Assembly (NCBI GenBank): GCA_017165825.1
Contig: CM029367.1
Coordinates: 18,144,259 to 18,208,258 of the forward strand
Origin: Hepsetus odoe
Lineage: Eukaryota; Chordata; Actinopteri; Characiformes; Hepsetidae
Direction: 5' to 3'
Length of the DNA stretch: 64,000 bases
The notes below the pieces were generated by a model that searched no databases, was not told the origin of the DNA, and saw only the letters and a program-made list of their open reading frames with translations. The position numbers and the translations under genes are program-made. Shown piece after piece: positions 36,030 to 48,780 of the stretch. The first letter of the stretch is position 1. Each line of letters begins with the position of its first letter.

Positions 36030-36815
36030 GTCTGAACCATTGACATTTTTTGTCATGTTCTTCAAACCATCCATGAATAATTTTTGTATTGTGGCCAGGC
36101 ACATAACCCTACTGCCATTAGGAGACTCAGTACTGTTGTTTTAAAGAGGAGCGCTTGGTGTGCAGTGATGTTTAGGCAGGCGGTACGGGTCAAAGTAACA
36201 TTCAGGATTCAGCCACATGAATGCCAGAATGCCAGGCTTTTTAGCAGAACACTGGCTAGAACATTACACTGCCCACCACTTGCTTGCCTTGTTGCCATCA
36301 TGCATCCTGGTCTCATCAGTTCCTTTAGTAAGCAACTTGTATACAATGAGCCATCTACATGATTTAAAGAAAACATGATTTTTCAGACAATGCAACCTTC
36401 ATATATACATTTACGGAATTTAGCAGATGCTCTTATCCAGAGTGACTTCCAGTTCCTAATTACAGGGACAGTCCCCCCGGAACAATTCTGGGTTAAGGGT
36501 CAAAGAGGTGCCAGAGGTGGGATTCAAACCTGGGACCTCTTGAGCCATAGGCAAGTACCCTACCACTAGTCCACCGCCACCCTAAATTGCTATATCACCC
36601 CTATATTGCTATATTACCACATATATTACTCCATAGTCCAATTCAGCTGCTCTCAAGCCCACTGTAGGCACTTTCAACAGTAGACAGAGTTCAGCATGGA
36701 CATTCTGACTGATCTGCAGCTACACAGCCCTTTGCACTGCAAGTTATGATGCACTTTGTATCACGTTTCTGTCACAGCCAGCATCAACTTTTCCAGCAGC
36801 TTGTGTGACAAAAGC
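36030..36815 (-). mobile_element. Tc1/mariner-type remnant split by a SINE
   Basis: Two blocks (36030-36400 and 36625-36815) read continuously on the minus strand as a very common fish Tc1-like transposase gene. Landmarks on the plus strand are CAGGCGGTACGGGTCAAAGT, CATGAATGCCAGAATGCCAG and CCCACTGTAGGCAC. The gap between the blocks is SINE-B. The second block overlaps in family position with the fragment at 1095-1525. No open frame remains. Confidence 0.78.
36407..36582 (-). repeat. SINE-B (tRNA-headed) nested in the Tc1 remnant
   Basis: On the minus strand it starts GGGTGGCGGTGGACTAGTGG (A-box-like) and has CCAGGTTTGAATCCC (B-box-like). It ends with a tail whose plus-strand text is TTTAGCAGATGCTCTTATCC, a conserved block of fish SINEs. 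A second copy is at 61610-61812. Confidence 0.88.
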
Positions 36816-36907
36816 TTTTCTGCAGTACTGAAGAAGATTTGCTAGCTTTTTCATTTAACCTTTATTTCCAGCTATTCAGCCTACAACAAAAAGAGTTAAC
36901 CTCTGCT

Positions 36908-37110
36908 CATTCTAGGGACTAGGCACCCAGATCGGAAGGCTGTGGATTTGAATCCCTTACCAGCAGGATTCCTTGAGGTACCCTTGAGGAAGGTAGCTGG
37001 TAAAAATGTAAATAGCCGCGCCCTGCTGCATGTGTATATATAGGTAAAATGCAGAGGTAGCATTTCATTGGGTCTCACTGTGTGATGTGACTTCACTTTC
37101 ACTTTCACTT
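36908..37110 (+). repeat. SINE-A copy
   Basis: GATCGGAAGGCTGTGGATTT and GAATCCC (B-box region), CTTGAGGTACCCTTGAGGAAGG, CTGCTGCATGTGTATATA, TAAAATGCAGAGG and the TCACTTTCACTTTCACTT tail follow the SINE-A order. The A-box half is decayed. Confidence 0.85.
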
Positions 37111-38795
37111 CATTCACAATGAAGTGTATGCCTAGACCACTTTTTTAACAAGGCTCAACATAGAGCACCCAATTAACAGAGGCCATTTATAAGTATCAGT
37201 CTTAAAGTCTTAAAAAAGGAAAAGCTTTTTTTAGATTCTTTAATGGGTAGATCTTAATTAATTTCTTTTACTGATGCCCCTTCTGCCTATTAGCTCATCT
37301 TGAATGTGGCTTTATGGTGATTGCCAACAAGCACTCAAATAAAATAAACAGCCAACAGCTTTTAGCAACAAGTGTATTACTCCAACAATATTAGAAGAAA
37401 AGTTAAACCACACTCTACCTCTCTGATAAAGATGACCTTGCTTATGTACTTTCTTAAGGTGGAATTTGTGAAAAGCAGAGATCTTGACATGTTTCTGTAG
37501 ATATTTGGCTGCTGCAAATAATGCTATTTTATTTTATTTATTTGTAATTGAATGAAGATAGGCAAATTACATCCATTGTTTGTACTGTGCTATCTTTCTG
37601 TTGGTGTCTCTTGGTGGTTTATTTCCAGTGTAATTCTGTGAAACACGTTAAGATGACAGTCTGTAAAATTGCTCTCTTGCTCATAGCTGGTCTGTGGTAA
37701 CAAGGCACCAGTGCTCTCTGCCCATGAAGGCAGCGTGGGTGGTCTCTTAAACTCTTTCCTCTGCAGTTCACAGAGACCTCACCTTACCAATTAGCCTGGC
37801 TCTTCTCTGGCTGCCATGCCACAGTCACGCCTGATAGGCTGCTGGTTGGCTCAGCTGCAGCTGCAGTCTCCTTCTCCCCAGCCTAGCAGCCCTCAGGGAG
37901 AAAATGACAGCGAGAGGGAAAGTGGTAAATCCATTCTCACTGAAGCTGTGGAGCAGTGCCAGAAAAGGCAGAAATGAAGGGTGGAGTGAGCCTTTTTGCT
38001 TTGTATTCCAGGCCCCTGAATGCAACATGGTCATGTCAGCTTCCCCCCACAGCTCTGCACCTCCTCTCTGTCTCTGCTCATCTCTCCACACTTACCTGTA
38101 CACTCCACTCCAAGTTGGAGAAATGCAGGCGAGGCACTTCAGATCAGCAGATGGAAGATAAAAAGAGATAGAAAGAGAGAGAGTGACTTGGGAGGGAGGT
38201 TTATAAGATGTCTTGATTAAAAATTTACCTAAAGAGACATCCCTGGCATAAACAAGAAGGTGTCTGTGTGTGTTGTGTGATGAAGGCTGGACACCACAGT
38301 GAAACTTCTCAGCCACATGCTGCATGAAACCTTTCTGCTCCCTTGTTTGTTGTCCAGTTGTATATTCTCCTAGCTCCTTTACTTTACATGTACTTACTTG
38401 AATATCAGTAGCATCTGATAGCAGAAGAGGGTTGCTTTGCGACACAAAATGTGGGACATTTGAGGTCAATTTAAAGGAGGTGGGTGAGCAGTGCAAGACA
38501 TTCTTCACCATTTGAGAAATAAGTAGTTAGAAGGTAATTAAACATGCAGTTAATATTGAAATTATTTTCCTGGTACAGTTCAGTCTCAGTGTGATTGGGA
38601 CAGGAGAAGTGAAATCCGGCTCGCTGCTCAAGAAAAGTGTGACTGGGATAGAAGTAGCGATTATTTAAATTTTTTTAGGTTTTAAGTTTTACAGGATGCT
38701 TTTAATATATCATGAGGTCCACCAATAGGATGTATTTCTGGGGGAATAAAATAGTACAATGTGCCAAGCATACCAACATATACTCACTAGGTCTC

Positions 38796-38822
38796 ACACA
38801 CACACACACACACAGACACACA
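38796..38822 (+). repeat. Short (CA)n microsatellite
   Basis: About 27 bp of CA with one GA interruption. Confidence 0.9.
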
Positions 38823-39125
38823 CTTCATATATATAATTTATACCTGGTGAAATGTAATAACTTTTACAAGTTAATGAAAATGTGCACTTGAGTCTGAATT
38901 GTCTGATTTAATATTTTAACACTCAGGAGCAGAAAAAGGCACTGTATGGAAATATATATAATGGTTTATTAAATTAAACTTTGCGCCGTCAACAGTTTAA
39001 GTGCAGATTGACATTGTCACAAACATTGGTGTCACTTTTTTAGCTGTAATAAAATATTCCAGTGTAAATGTAAATAATTTCACTGTGAAGGCTGCATGTT
39101 TTCTTTCTTTATTTGAAAAAGCGAA

Positions 39126-39362
39126 AAGTGAAAGTGACTAATCTTGAAACACAGCACGGCAAGACACAAAGAAATTCAACCTCTGCATTTTACCCATACA
39201 CACACGTGCAGCAGACGGCAGCTGTTGAAAGCACCCAGGGAGTAGTGATGGGTATGGTACCTTGCTTAAGGTTACCTCAGGGCAACTCACTGGTTTGGGA
39301 TTTAAACTCACAATCTTCTGATCCTGGGGCCAAATCCTTAACCACTAGGCCACTGCTACCCC
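39126..39362 (-). repeat. SINE-A copy with tRNA-like head
   Basis: On the minus strand it starts GGGGTAGCAGTGGCCTAGTGG (A-box-like) and GTTAAGGATTTGGCC, and continues with GATCAGAAGATTGTGAGTTT, GAGGTAACCTTAAGCAAGG, CCCTGGGTGCTTTCAACAGC and a TCACTTTCACTTTTCGC tail. This is one of the three copies that retain the head. Confidence 0.88.
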
Positions 39363-41081
39363 TTTCTGTGAAGCTGTTGCTGTAAGACCTAGTTCATTTG
39401 TAGGCAGAGCATGGGTAGGTTGATTTTCTAGTCATGTTCTATACTGTTCATCAAAAGAATGGGATAAAACAACATGTGAAAAGAAGTCCCTTGTTTGATT
39501 TTAAAGTCCTGCTTCATTAGCTTGGCTCTCCAGCTAGGTCTTTTCCTTATTCCTACCCCTTGTAGTTCATTTGCTTAAAAGTGTGCCAGGAGAATGCAAA
39601 TTAAGAATGAGATGTTGTATCAATAGTCACCAATAGAGTAATCAATAGTGGCATGATGGCAGACCTGGCTCTCATCTTGTCCGTCAGATCTTAGATATCG
39701 ACTCATGCACTTTCATTGCTCTTTTATTTCTCTGCTGGACACTGCATTGGTCCTTTAAACAAGTCAGCCTAAAGCTGGTAATAGCATACTTATGGGCTTA
39801 TTAATGGTTGCTGTGAGTGTATTTATCCAGTCTGAACACGTTTGGTGCAGACGGGATCTATCTCCATTCCTCCTGCAGCCTGCATTAATATACATGAAGA
39901 CATTAGAAGGGCATATGATGCTGCCGTTTTGCTTGGAGTTTGTGGTGAGAAGCTTTAGGGCTGTTGGCCAAACCAGCACCAATACACTGGGGAGCAGCAG
40001 CCAGCTTTAATGGCGACTTCTGCAGTTTTAATGCCCTCAACCAACAGTATATATCTTTAGAGCAGCGCTGGTGATGTCGGTGTAGGCAGTGGCTGACTTT
40101 AATAAGCTTTCTTTGGATAGTTCAGAAGCTGTTTGTTTCCTTCTGCAAAGGCTTTATTATTGTTTAGGAACTGAGTTTTTTACATTTTGAATTTTTTACA
40201 GAAATTTTTGTTAATTCTTAAACTTCTAAGAGTCTAATTTTATGAAAGTTTTTTAACCATTAGCCACTAAAGCAATAGTGAGAGATCATGCATTATAGTG
40301 ATTTTACAAAGTTAAAGTGTGTTAGACATGAAGAAACTATTGCATATTGTTTTTGTAATATGGTGACAATTGGTAGTATTTTATGATGGCTCTGAATGAT
40401 AATCAGAGATAATCTCTGATAATCAGATTTAATAAGATAATCAGATTTTATAATCTGATATAAAGGATGCATTATTCTGTATTTAATTGTTTGAAACTAC
40501 TGTGTAAAGTATTTAGATTTGATAGTGAATTTGAAATACAGAACCTGGGGTTTATAAAGAGTTACTTGTGTGTATCCACTGATAGGCCGTTTCATTGATG
40601 CACCTCTTGTGTATCTTTGCTCACTGTCTATTTTATCAGCTCCACTTACCATGTGGGACTGGTCTGTAGTTACAGACTGCAGTCCATCTGTTAATGTGCA
40701 TTTTTTTTAATTAACTCTACCTCTGCAAGCTGTATCAGCAGGTAAGATGTGTATTATAAAGTGGACAGTATATAGCCATGGTGTTTACTGGTGGTCCTGT
40801 CAAAGTCATGACTGTTTGTGAAAGTGGTAAAGAGGATGGTAGAGTTATAGTTGAGCTACAGACATAATGTAATTGTATGAGTAGAGCTGATAAAATTAGC
40901 AGTGAATGTAAAGATACTATATGCAAACCAATTAAAGCGGCTCGTCAATATATATATATATATACATGTATCTATTGTGTGTGTGAATCTCATTGCTGCT
41001 TTTGAAATGTGTTTTGTATTTGCATTGAGCTCTCCAGAAGCTGTGAGGTGACTCTCTGCTCTTTCTTGTCTTTCTGTTTAG

Positions 41082-41175
41082 TATAGGTCTGCTGCTCTTG
41101 GAAAAGGCGTTGGACAGAGAAACTACTGACCGTTACCTCCTCGTTGTCACAGCCTCTGATGGACACCCAGGAGGG
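41082..41175 (+). CDS. pcdh15: pcdh15 exon 14 of window: EC6
   Basis: The exon is 94 nt (1 + 31 codons), entering phase 2 (AC|T makes Thr) and leaving phase 0, with acceptor GTTTAG and donor GTAAGG. It encodes LEKALDRETTDRYLL and VTASDGHPGG. Mammals have LGKALDRESTDRYIL and ITASDGRPDG. LDRE is the classical calcium motif of EC6. Confidence 0.96.
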
Positions 41176-41560
41176 GTAAGGTTTCAGACAATACACTCAT
41201 CACATCATGTAACTTTACTTTTCAGAAACGCAACATATTTAGAAGTCTAAAATGAACAAGAAAGAAATCTTTTATTTAGTCCTTTTGTAAATAATTCATT
41301 GAACTCTTTTAAGTGCTGTACACCAAAGCTAGGGCACTTTCGTTGCCTTAGCTTTATATTTATAGTGAGTGAAATGAAAGTGATTGGTGAGATTTGGCGT
41401 GCCCACTGGTCACCTGTGCACTTCATTTAATGTAAATGCAGCTCTGCTGCCAAGCTCTGATAACCAAATGAAAATCCTTTCGTTTAATCGCGGACTTTAA
41501 TGGGCCAATTTCTCACAGCTGCTTATGCTGTTCATTGATAGTAAATGCTGTCTGTATCAC

Positions 41561-41579
41561 TCTCTCTCTCTCTCTCCCC

Positions 41580-41610
<31 letters not shown>

Positions 41611-41622
41611 TCCCTCTCCCTC

Positions 41623-41658
<36 letters not shown>

Positions 41659-41669
41659 CCTCTCTCTCC

Positions 41670-41710
<41 letters not shown>

Positions 41711-41798
41711 CCCTCTCTCTCTCTCTCTTTCTCTCTGTCTCTCTGTCTCTTCTCTCCTCTCTCTGTCTCTTCCTCTTTCTCTCCTTCTCTGTCTCTGC

Positions 41799-41841
<43 letters not shown>

Positions 41842-41889
41842 TCTTCCTCTTTCACTCTTGTTCTCTCTTTCTTTCCCTCTCTCTTTTTC

Positions 41890-41930
<41 letters not shown>
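41561..41930 (+). repeat. Long CT-rich pyrimidine tract
   Basis: About 370 bp almost free of purines on the plus strand. It consists of CT units with CCCT, TTTC, TCCTCTTC and TGTC variants and has pure CT blocks at both ends. It lies mid-intron, far from either splice site. Confidence 0.96.
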
Positions 41931-41931
<1 letters not shown>

Positions 41932-43153
41932 ATTGCCCCTGTTTCACCCCATCTGTTCAGTGCTAAAACTAATAACAGCCTCAAACATAATTCCTGGGGG
42001 TTTACTCTAATGTTTGTAATGCAAATCTAATGTTGCATCATAGCAGTGTGTGCAACAGACACACCTAAGCTTACACAGTGCATCCCCATGAAATCAGAGC
42101 TTGAATAATTTAAAAACTCATTAACTTATTTTACCCATTTTATTTTCTCTGCTGTCAGATGTCACTTATAGGTCTTTTTTTAATGAAAATTGAGACTTAA
42201 TGCAAATTCACTGGATTTTTAAATGTATTCCTCTTTTTTTTTTAAAGTGCATGCACTCTGTTTGCTCACTGAGAGAGAAGCATGGGGGGTTGAGGAAAAT
42301 TATGTATGTGATGAATAAATACTAGCAGCTCATTTATCAAACTCGTCCAGTGGCAGACCTGCTAGAATGTAATCACGCTAGCTCCTTCACTGAGTCAAGC
42401 AGAACAGTGACATAATTACCTTTGAAAGGACAATAGCCTGTCTTGACACATAAGGGCTCACTAGCAGAAGTGTCAAGTTCTTCTGATGGGCTACACTGGC
42501 TGCTCTCATATGAATAATAAAGACAATTGTTATCTTTAGGAAAAATCCAGAACCCTGCAGAATTCGGTGTTCTAATCTGATTTGTTTCTTATGAAACACA
42601 ACTGATAGGTGCTTTTTTTTTTTTAGCTCAAGCTCACCTAGTAATTGCAAGGTTCAGTGAGTTTGTTTGAGCAGAAAAATCACCAGTCTGTGCTGGAAAC
42701 TGGCCTGCAGGACTGATGTGCACATCCCAGATCTAAAGCATTCCATAGCTGAAAGCGAATGGATATTACATTCTATTGAGAGAAGTTCTAAAGTAATTTA
42801 AATAAATTTATAAGCCGAAACAGACACAATTTTTTAATGGGGTGATTTTGGCTATTGAGAAGAATGATTTCCTGCTTCATCCTTTCTAGTGTTAGATATT
42901 TTGAAAATGTTAATATCTATGAATCTGATGAGCAGATTTCAAAATATCATTGTAGTGCTGAGCTATTTATACATATACACACTCATGAAGATGTGTGTGA
43001 TGAAGGATTATAGAAAATATGAGGGATGACTGGAACCAGTGCCCAACACATGAAGGTGACATTTAATAGGTCGTTCAGTATTTATTCCATATTTCCCATT
43101 GCTTAGTTTTTATTTTCTCTAGGGAAGGCTTTAATGATGTGAGCAATTATTAA

Positions 43154-43155
<2 letters not shown>

Positions 43156-43242
<87 letters not shown>
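43156..43242 (+). repeat. (GT)n microsatellite
   Basis: About 87 bp of uninterrupted GT, the longest pure GT run in the window. Confidence 0.97.
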
Positions 43243-43244
<2 letters not shown>

Positions 43245-44254
43245 ATGAGTGTGATGAATGATTTTGAGTTTCCCTTATTTAGCTATTAACATCTGCACAC
43301 AGTAGACACTGACACAAACACACACATGCACACTTGTATGCCATATGCTGAGAAAGATTATAGCAGGATGAATCACTGTAGCCTTATTGCTGAAAGCTTG
43401 TGCACATGCATGTTTCCCTGTGCTTGGTAAATTTTACCATCCATAGATGTGTCTTACTTGTTCGATCTATTACCAAACACACACAAACACATTTACTCTT
43501 GTGTTATCGAATCATTTTACACCTTACGCTTAATCAGCATTGTGAACCCGCTTGTAAGATACGCTGTAGCCTGGATTGATGGATGGTAGCATACTGGAAA
43601 ATTATGCCATAAACAAAAACTTACTTTTAATTTGACAAATGAAAAAGAATACTGATGAATCTGTGAAAATTAAATTTTGAAATATTAAGCCATCAGGGCA
43701 ACATTTTCAATTCTTCCCATAAAATCCAACTGTGGGATAACTCTGGGGATTTTGCTAATTAGTTAATTATGCGTGTCTGCATCCCAGAAGGACAGTTCAC
43801 TCCAAAACATTTCACTTATTTCCTTTCAGCTTTACTCTGCATGAGAGAACTGTAGTCATGAATTATTCATGGTGCATTACAGAATTCACGTTCTAGGAAT
43901 GCAGTGAGTGAAGGTTTCATTATGTGTCTGTTAACTTGCATCAGAGAAAAGCTGTAAGAAGATTGTTGTTTCAAAAAGTTTGTAACTTTCTTTCAGAATT
44001 TTGTCCCATATGTCTGACAACTATTCAAGCTATAATCAGTGTTTTGGTGGGATTCTTTTCTTGGAAAACTTCTGGGTTCAAACCTCAATCACTGCTTTGC
44101 TGTTCTGAAAAAAAAGGAAGAAAAGGAAGCAGTCACATTGGTGCAACATAAGCATGTTTATGTGGAAATATGGGCGATTGTAGTAAAAACACATTTCTCA
44201 CACATGCAGCTCATGACAGCCCCTTTACAAACCCAAAAATCTCTTTATCCCCAG

Positions 44255-44383
44255 ACCTCCACTGCCACTGTCAGCATTGTGGTCACAGATGTCAATGACA
44301 ATGACCCGACCTTTGACCTTACCCTGCCCAGGAACTTGACTGTACAGGAGGAGAGGGCCAATGTGTCAGTGGGTCAAGTCAGG
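44255..44383 (+). CDS. pcdh15: pcdh15 exon 15 of window: end of EC6, start of EC7
   Basis: The exon is 129 nt (43 codons), phase 0 at both ends, with acceptor CCCCAG and donor GTGAGT. It encodes [30 protein letters not shown] and VSVGQVR. Mammals have [20 protein letters not shown] and LPRNLSVVEE. DVNDNDP is a classical EC6-EC7 linker. NLT and NVS are glycosylation sequons. Confidence 0.98.
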
Positions 44384-45236
44384 GTGAGTAACTCTAACCC
44401 TTAACCAGGCTCATAAAAAAGCACGGTATTCTTTAAAGCAGGCCACACGATGCACAAACTGGTTCAGCATTGATTTTAACCTTAATCACAGCACTAGTAA
44501 ATTATAGAAGTGCTAAAATGTCTTAGCTCTTTGAAAACTTTGGCTTCATTCCACATACTATAGTTTTCCTGACATTTCTATAAGAGTTTTTTTAAACAAT
44601 AGCACTTGTTATTTCACAATTAAGCCTTATCGTCAATTAGAATCATTAGTCACCTTAAAGACTGTCCCCGATGACTGGCCCTGTTCCGCCCCATCAAGCA
44701 GTGAGGATTTTTAATTAGTGTCTAAGATTAATCAGGCTTTGGATGGTTAGAGCTATAATCAATGAAAGATGCATCATACTATTATTTGTGATGCCGTGTC
44801 TCCATTTGTTTTGACAGCCAGCTCTCTTATATTCTTCCATTTTTGATGTCTGTATCATTGAATGTGTGCAGCCGTGACTGACAAGGACAAAACAATCTAT
44901 TTTAATCGGAATTTGGAAAAGCTTTTAAAGGTAATCACTGAGTGCTCTTGAAGCACTTCATGGATGTCTATTTTAGCCTGGTTTTGTTGTAAAGTTTATT
45001 AAATGGTGTGTTTACCAGTGAATCTTAATGGATGTCAATCACAAATACAAGTAACAGGAAAATTGGCCTCTATTAGAAATGAATTATTAGACATTGTATT
45101 GTGCTGCACAGATCCACTCTTTCCTGTCAGTGCCACAGTGTTTCATGAAGAAAGATGAAAGCGTTTTTATTTTCACTGTTTCGTTGGCACTGAACACCAG
45201 CTAGACCAGAACATTATGTGCCTTCCAGAATTGTCC

Positions 45237-47100
45237 AGTCAAGTCAAGTCAGTTTTATTTATATAGCACTTTTTATAACTGTTGTTGTCACAAAGCAGCT
45301 TTACAGAATCCGGGTCTGAGCCCCAAGTGTGTAAGCCGAGGGTGACAGAGGCAAGAAAAAACTCCCTAAAACTGGAGTAAGAAACCTTGGGAGAAACCAA
45401 CACGCAAAAAGGGAACCCATCCTCCTCTGATTGACACTGGACATAAAGAAGGAAAAGAAAGAGAAAGTGCATTTTATAATAGATAAATCGATGAGTTCTG
45501 CTAAAGTATGAGTTACTATAAGAGTCTAGAGTCTGTAACTGGACGTTCTGTGAACTAATAGTAGTGGTTTTATTTGAGTGGGTGAAGCTTTTGTTAATTT
45601 TTGTTTGTGGCAGCAGCTCTGGCAGATGATCCAGTCTGATGTAGCTGACCTGAAGTTCAGGTGAGGAGAGAAATCTGATGATGGTCAGTTCATCAACTTG
45701 GTGGAGTAACTGGTATGAAGTTCTGGAAATCCTCATGTTAATTGATGGACTTGGCTGGGAGGCCTTTGCTTCCCAAAAATGCCTAAGCTATCCACTGTAC
45801 AGGTGGTGGACAGCCGTCCATCTCAAACAGAGAGAGGAATTAGTTCAGTTTTGAACTCACGTTGCGCAAACTATAAATTTATAGAGTGCAGTACTGTGAC
45901 TCCAGCAAACTTGCTATTGCAGCCTGACTAGAAAGGACAAAAACGAGGGTTTAACAAACATGAGAGCACCCTGAGACACTGGCGTCCCCCACGCACCACT
46001 GCCAACGAGCCTGATTGATCGTGTGAGAGTGGTGTGCCGGCAGCAGCAACATCCCAGTTTACTGTAATTCTCTGCATCCGTGACCCCTATATCTGCACCT
46101 TTAAACTAACAGGAAGAAAAGCTTAACTAAACAAGTAAGTTTTTAGCCTGACCTTAAATACTGAGAATGTGTCTGAGTCACAGACAGTAATTGCTGTCCC
46201 AGGCAGCGGTGGCCTATTGGTTAGGGAGTTGGTCACAGGATCGGAAGATTGTGAATTTCCTGAGGTACCCTTGAGCAAGGTACTGTCCCTGTCCCTGCTC
46301 CCTGGGCGCTTTCATAGCTGCCCACTGCTGCATGGGTTAAATGCAGAGATCCAATTTTGTTGTGGTTCACTGTGTGCTGTGACCTCGCAATGACAAGAAT
46401 AGTCACTTTCACAGTAGCTGGTTTTTGTTGTTTTCAAAAATTCTGGGAACTGAAAGCCAGCAACTTGCGATCTAAAAGTGTGTGGATGCTGATTCCATGT
46501 TTCCGGATAACTGAATCCAGAGGGAGCATGAAAGTATAAAAAGTAAGGGACCTAAGACAGAGCCTTGCGGGACTCCGTAATTGCTGTTTGTACATACTAA
46601 CGTTTCAGCATTTACATTTACAAATTGATAGCAGTCAGTCAAGTATGAATTAAACCAGGAAAGGACTGTTCCCCTTATTCCATGTTATTCCAGGCTATCC
46701 CAGGTTATACCAGGTTTGCTAGTCTGTGCAGTAAGATATTGTGGTCTATGCTGTCAATCTGTCAATATAGTTGAGGTCGAGGACTAGTAAGGATCCCGAC
46801 CCTTTAAGAGATGCCATTAAGAGATCATTTATTATTTTCACTAGCGCTGTTTTAGTGCTATGGTATGGCCAAAATCCAGGCTGAAATTTCTCAAAGATGT
46901 TATTTTAATGTAGAGATGAACACAACTGCTGGGCCACAGTTTTTCACAGTTATTCAAATGGCATCAAATTAGAAGTCGATAATTTGTTAACTTGAATGGA
47001 TCAAGATTAGGTTTCTTACATAAAGGTTTAATAACTGCTATTTTGAATAGTGCAGCCTTTAGCATATAATTTCACTCATTGTAGACTCATATGTGCATTT
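45237..47100 (+). repeat. Composite fish interspersed repeat with nested SINE
   Basis: It opens with GTCAAGTCAAGTCAGTTTTA, TTTATATAGCACTTTTT and CAAAGCAGCTTTACAGAA and continues with AAAAACTCCCTAAAACTGGA and GGGAACCCATCCTCCTCTGA. A far part is near 46540-46760 (AGACAGAGCCTTGCGGGACT, AAACCAGGAAAGGACTGTTCC). These blocks recur widely in teleost genomes, but I cannot name the family. No coding frame is retained. The right boundary is approximate. Confidence 0.65.
46201..46412 (+). repeat. SINE-A, most complete + strand copy
   Basis: The head GGCAGCGGTGGCCTATTGG and TTAGGGAGTTGG resembles a tRNA A box. The B-box region is decayed (GATCGGAAGATTGTGAATTT). Then follow GAGGTACCCTTGAGCAAGG, the CTGCCCACTGCTGCATGGG block, TTAAATGCAGAGATCC, TGTGACCTCGCAATGACAAG and the TCACTTTCAC tail. 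It lies inside the composite repeat and therefore arrived later. Confidence 0.9.
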
Positions 47101-48780
47101 ATGATTGTGTGCAAATTATAAAAATTTGCTGAATATTGAAAATAAATACTGGATTCTAAACCTTCCATAAATGTTCTTATTGTTCCCATAAAAACTTCCA
47201 ACTAGGTGACTTTTTTCAGTCTACTCTCTAGTAACCGTTGGACAAAATGACTTTTTCTAAAATGTATTTTTCAATATTCATTAAACGAGTAAATTATTGA
47301 AGACAGTATATGCAGTGGGAGCTCCCTGTCACGACTCACATTAGCGGGATGTTTAAAACACATTTCCTCGCCATACTAAGTGTTTGTTTGTGAATGGAGC
47401 CTTTTACAGCAATGTTATTTCTCAGCACTGAAATGTTTAATTTTTGCAGGGCTTCTTCGAGTTCCTTTAATTTTAGTTCTTTTTCATTTTGCCTATGCTA
47501 ATGGGATTTCTTCCCCTCGCCCTCATCTCTCTCTCTTCTCCTGGATTAGCGACGCGTCTTAGTCTTTCATGCTGTCTTTAACATCTGCTTTTTTGTGGTA
47601 AATAAAATGGAGAACAAAAAAGTTGTGCACTGTTCCACACATATGGCATGTATCTCTCTGTCCACCTGCCTGTTTATCCACTTCTCCATCCATCCATCCA
47701 TCCATCCTTACATACATATATTCATTCATCTATGATTCATCTCATCTGTATTTCTCTGTACACCTCAAGCACTCTTCCTCTTTCTCTCTCTGACTTTCTC
47801 TCTCATTCCAGTAATTATTGGAAGGAGGAATTAAAAGCAGCACTTATTAACCTGTTAGAATCATATGCTTAGACTTTACATGCAGATGAGCTGCCAGATT
47901 CCCACTTCAATTACTGTTTGTCATGTAAACTTTCTCCTCCTCTGTAGCAAACTGAAATCATTTCAGTAAACCACTCTTTGGTTTCTGTATATGCACCATA
48001 TATTTATTAATCTGCCATTACATATGGAACTTATTCACCCTTTAATTCACATTCACATTTACAGCTTAAAAACAGTCTGAATTCATATACTGTTCCTAAC
48101 TGAAGTGAGTCCACAGTCCGCTTTTATTCTTTTTTCATCCTCCCATTGACTTTAGGCCTCAACTGAAGCATATAGGCTCCTTCACCTCCCATTGCACTTG
48201 TGTCCATCCATGCTTTGTCTCTCTTTATGTCTTTTTTGAAACCCCATTGAGATAGATGTTGATTCCTTTCAATTCTTAATTTCTGAGCGTACACTCTGAA
48301 AATTAAAATGTCATTTGTGGACTGAATGAATTTAGAATGTTCATTATTTTCTCTCTTTTTTCTCTCCTCCTCATGTGGAGAAGTAAGCAGCGTGGGAGTT
48401 TAAATGGATGGTTTAGTATTCCACTGGATCGCTCATTGTTTAATGAATTAGTGTCTTTGCAGATAACGCCTTTGACCTTTTGAACCCTGATATGACTGCA
48501 ATTTCAGGAAAAATTCAGCCTAAATACAGACAGTCTTAGAAAAACAAAAGGGCATTCTTATCACTGTCCAGAAAGGCTGTTCTGTTTTTCCACAGCAATT
48601 AAGCATCTGTCCATTTCATTAAATGCATAATTCCTTCTATCTAGCAGGCCATTTTTTGTCTATTTTATGGGGGAGTAGCTTATTTAAGAATGAGCAGAAA
48701 CAAGCAGACTAATCACATACAAAATGACAATATATCTGTGTGGAAAATGATTTCTTGCTTTCTAAACCATCCTTTTCTAG

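Larger units (their letters stand above)
35201..41081 (+). other. Intron 13-14
   Basis: This 5.9-kb intron holds a Tc1-like remnant (36030-36815) carrying SINE-B (36407-36582), two SINE-A copies (36908-37110 and 39126-39362), a short CA run (38796-38822) and a TA run near 40949-40963. Nothing is recognised at 35201-36030, 37115-38790 and 39365-41081. Confidence 0.8.
41176..44254 (+). other. Intron 14-15
   Basis: This 3.1-kb intron holds a 370-bp pyrimidine tract (41561-41930) and a long GT microsatellite (43156-43242). Otherwise it is AT-rich with nothing recognised. Confidence 0.8.
44384..48780 (+). other. Intron 15-16
   Basis: This 4.4-kb intron is dominated by a ~1.9-kb composite repeat (45237-47100) carrying a SINE-A copy. 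A short CATC run lies at 47688-47706. 44384-45236 and 47105-48780 hold nothing else recognised. Confidence 0.78.

Noticed and set aside
36407..36582. tRNA gene on the minus strand
   Set aside because: A-box and B-box-like text is present, but the acceptor stem is not closed and a SINE tail follows. The same holds for the head at 61610-61812 and the SINE-A heads.
41525..42030. Open frames of Ser-Leu repeats
   Set aside because: They follow from the CT tract in three frames, with no start context and no conservation. The same applies at 607-819, 8982-9464, 21334-21555 and 52191-52577.
45239..45736. 165-codon minus-strand frame
   Set aside because: It lies in the composite interspersed repeat and shows no domain.
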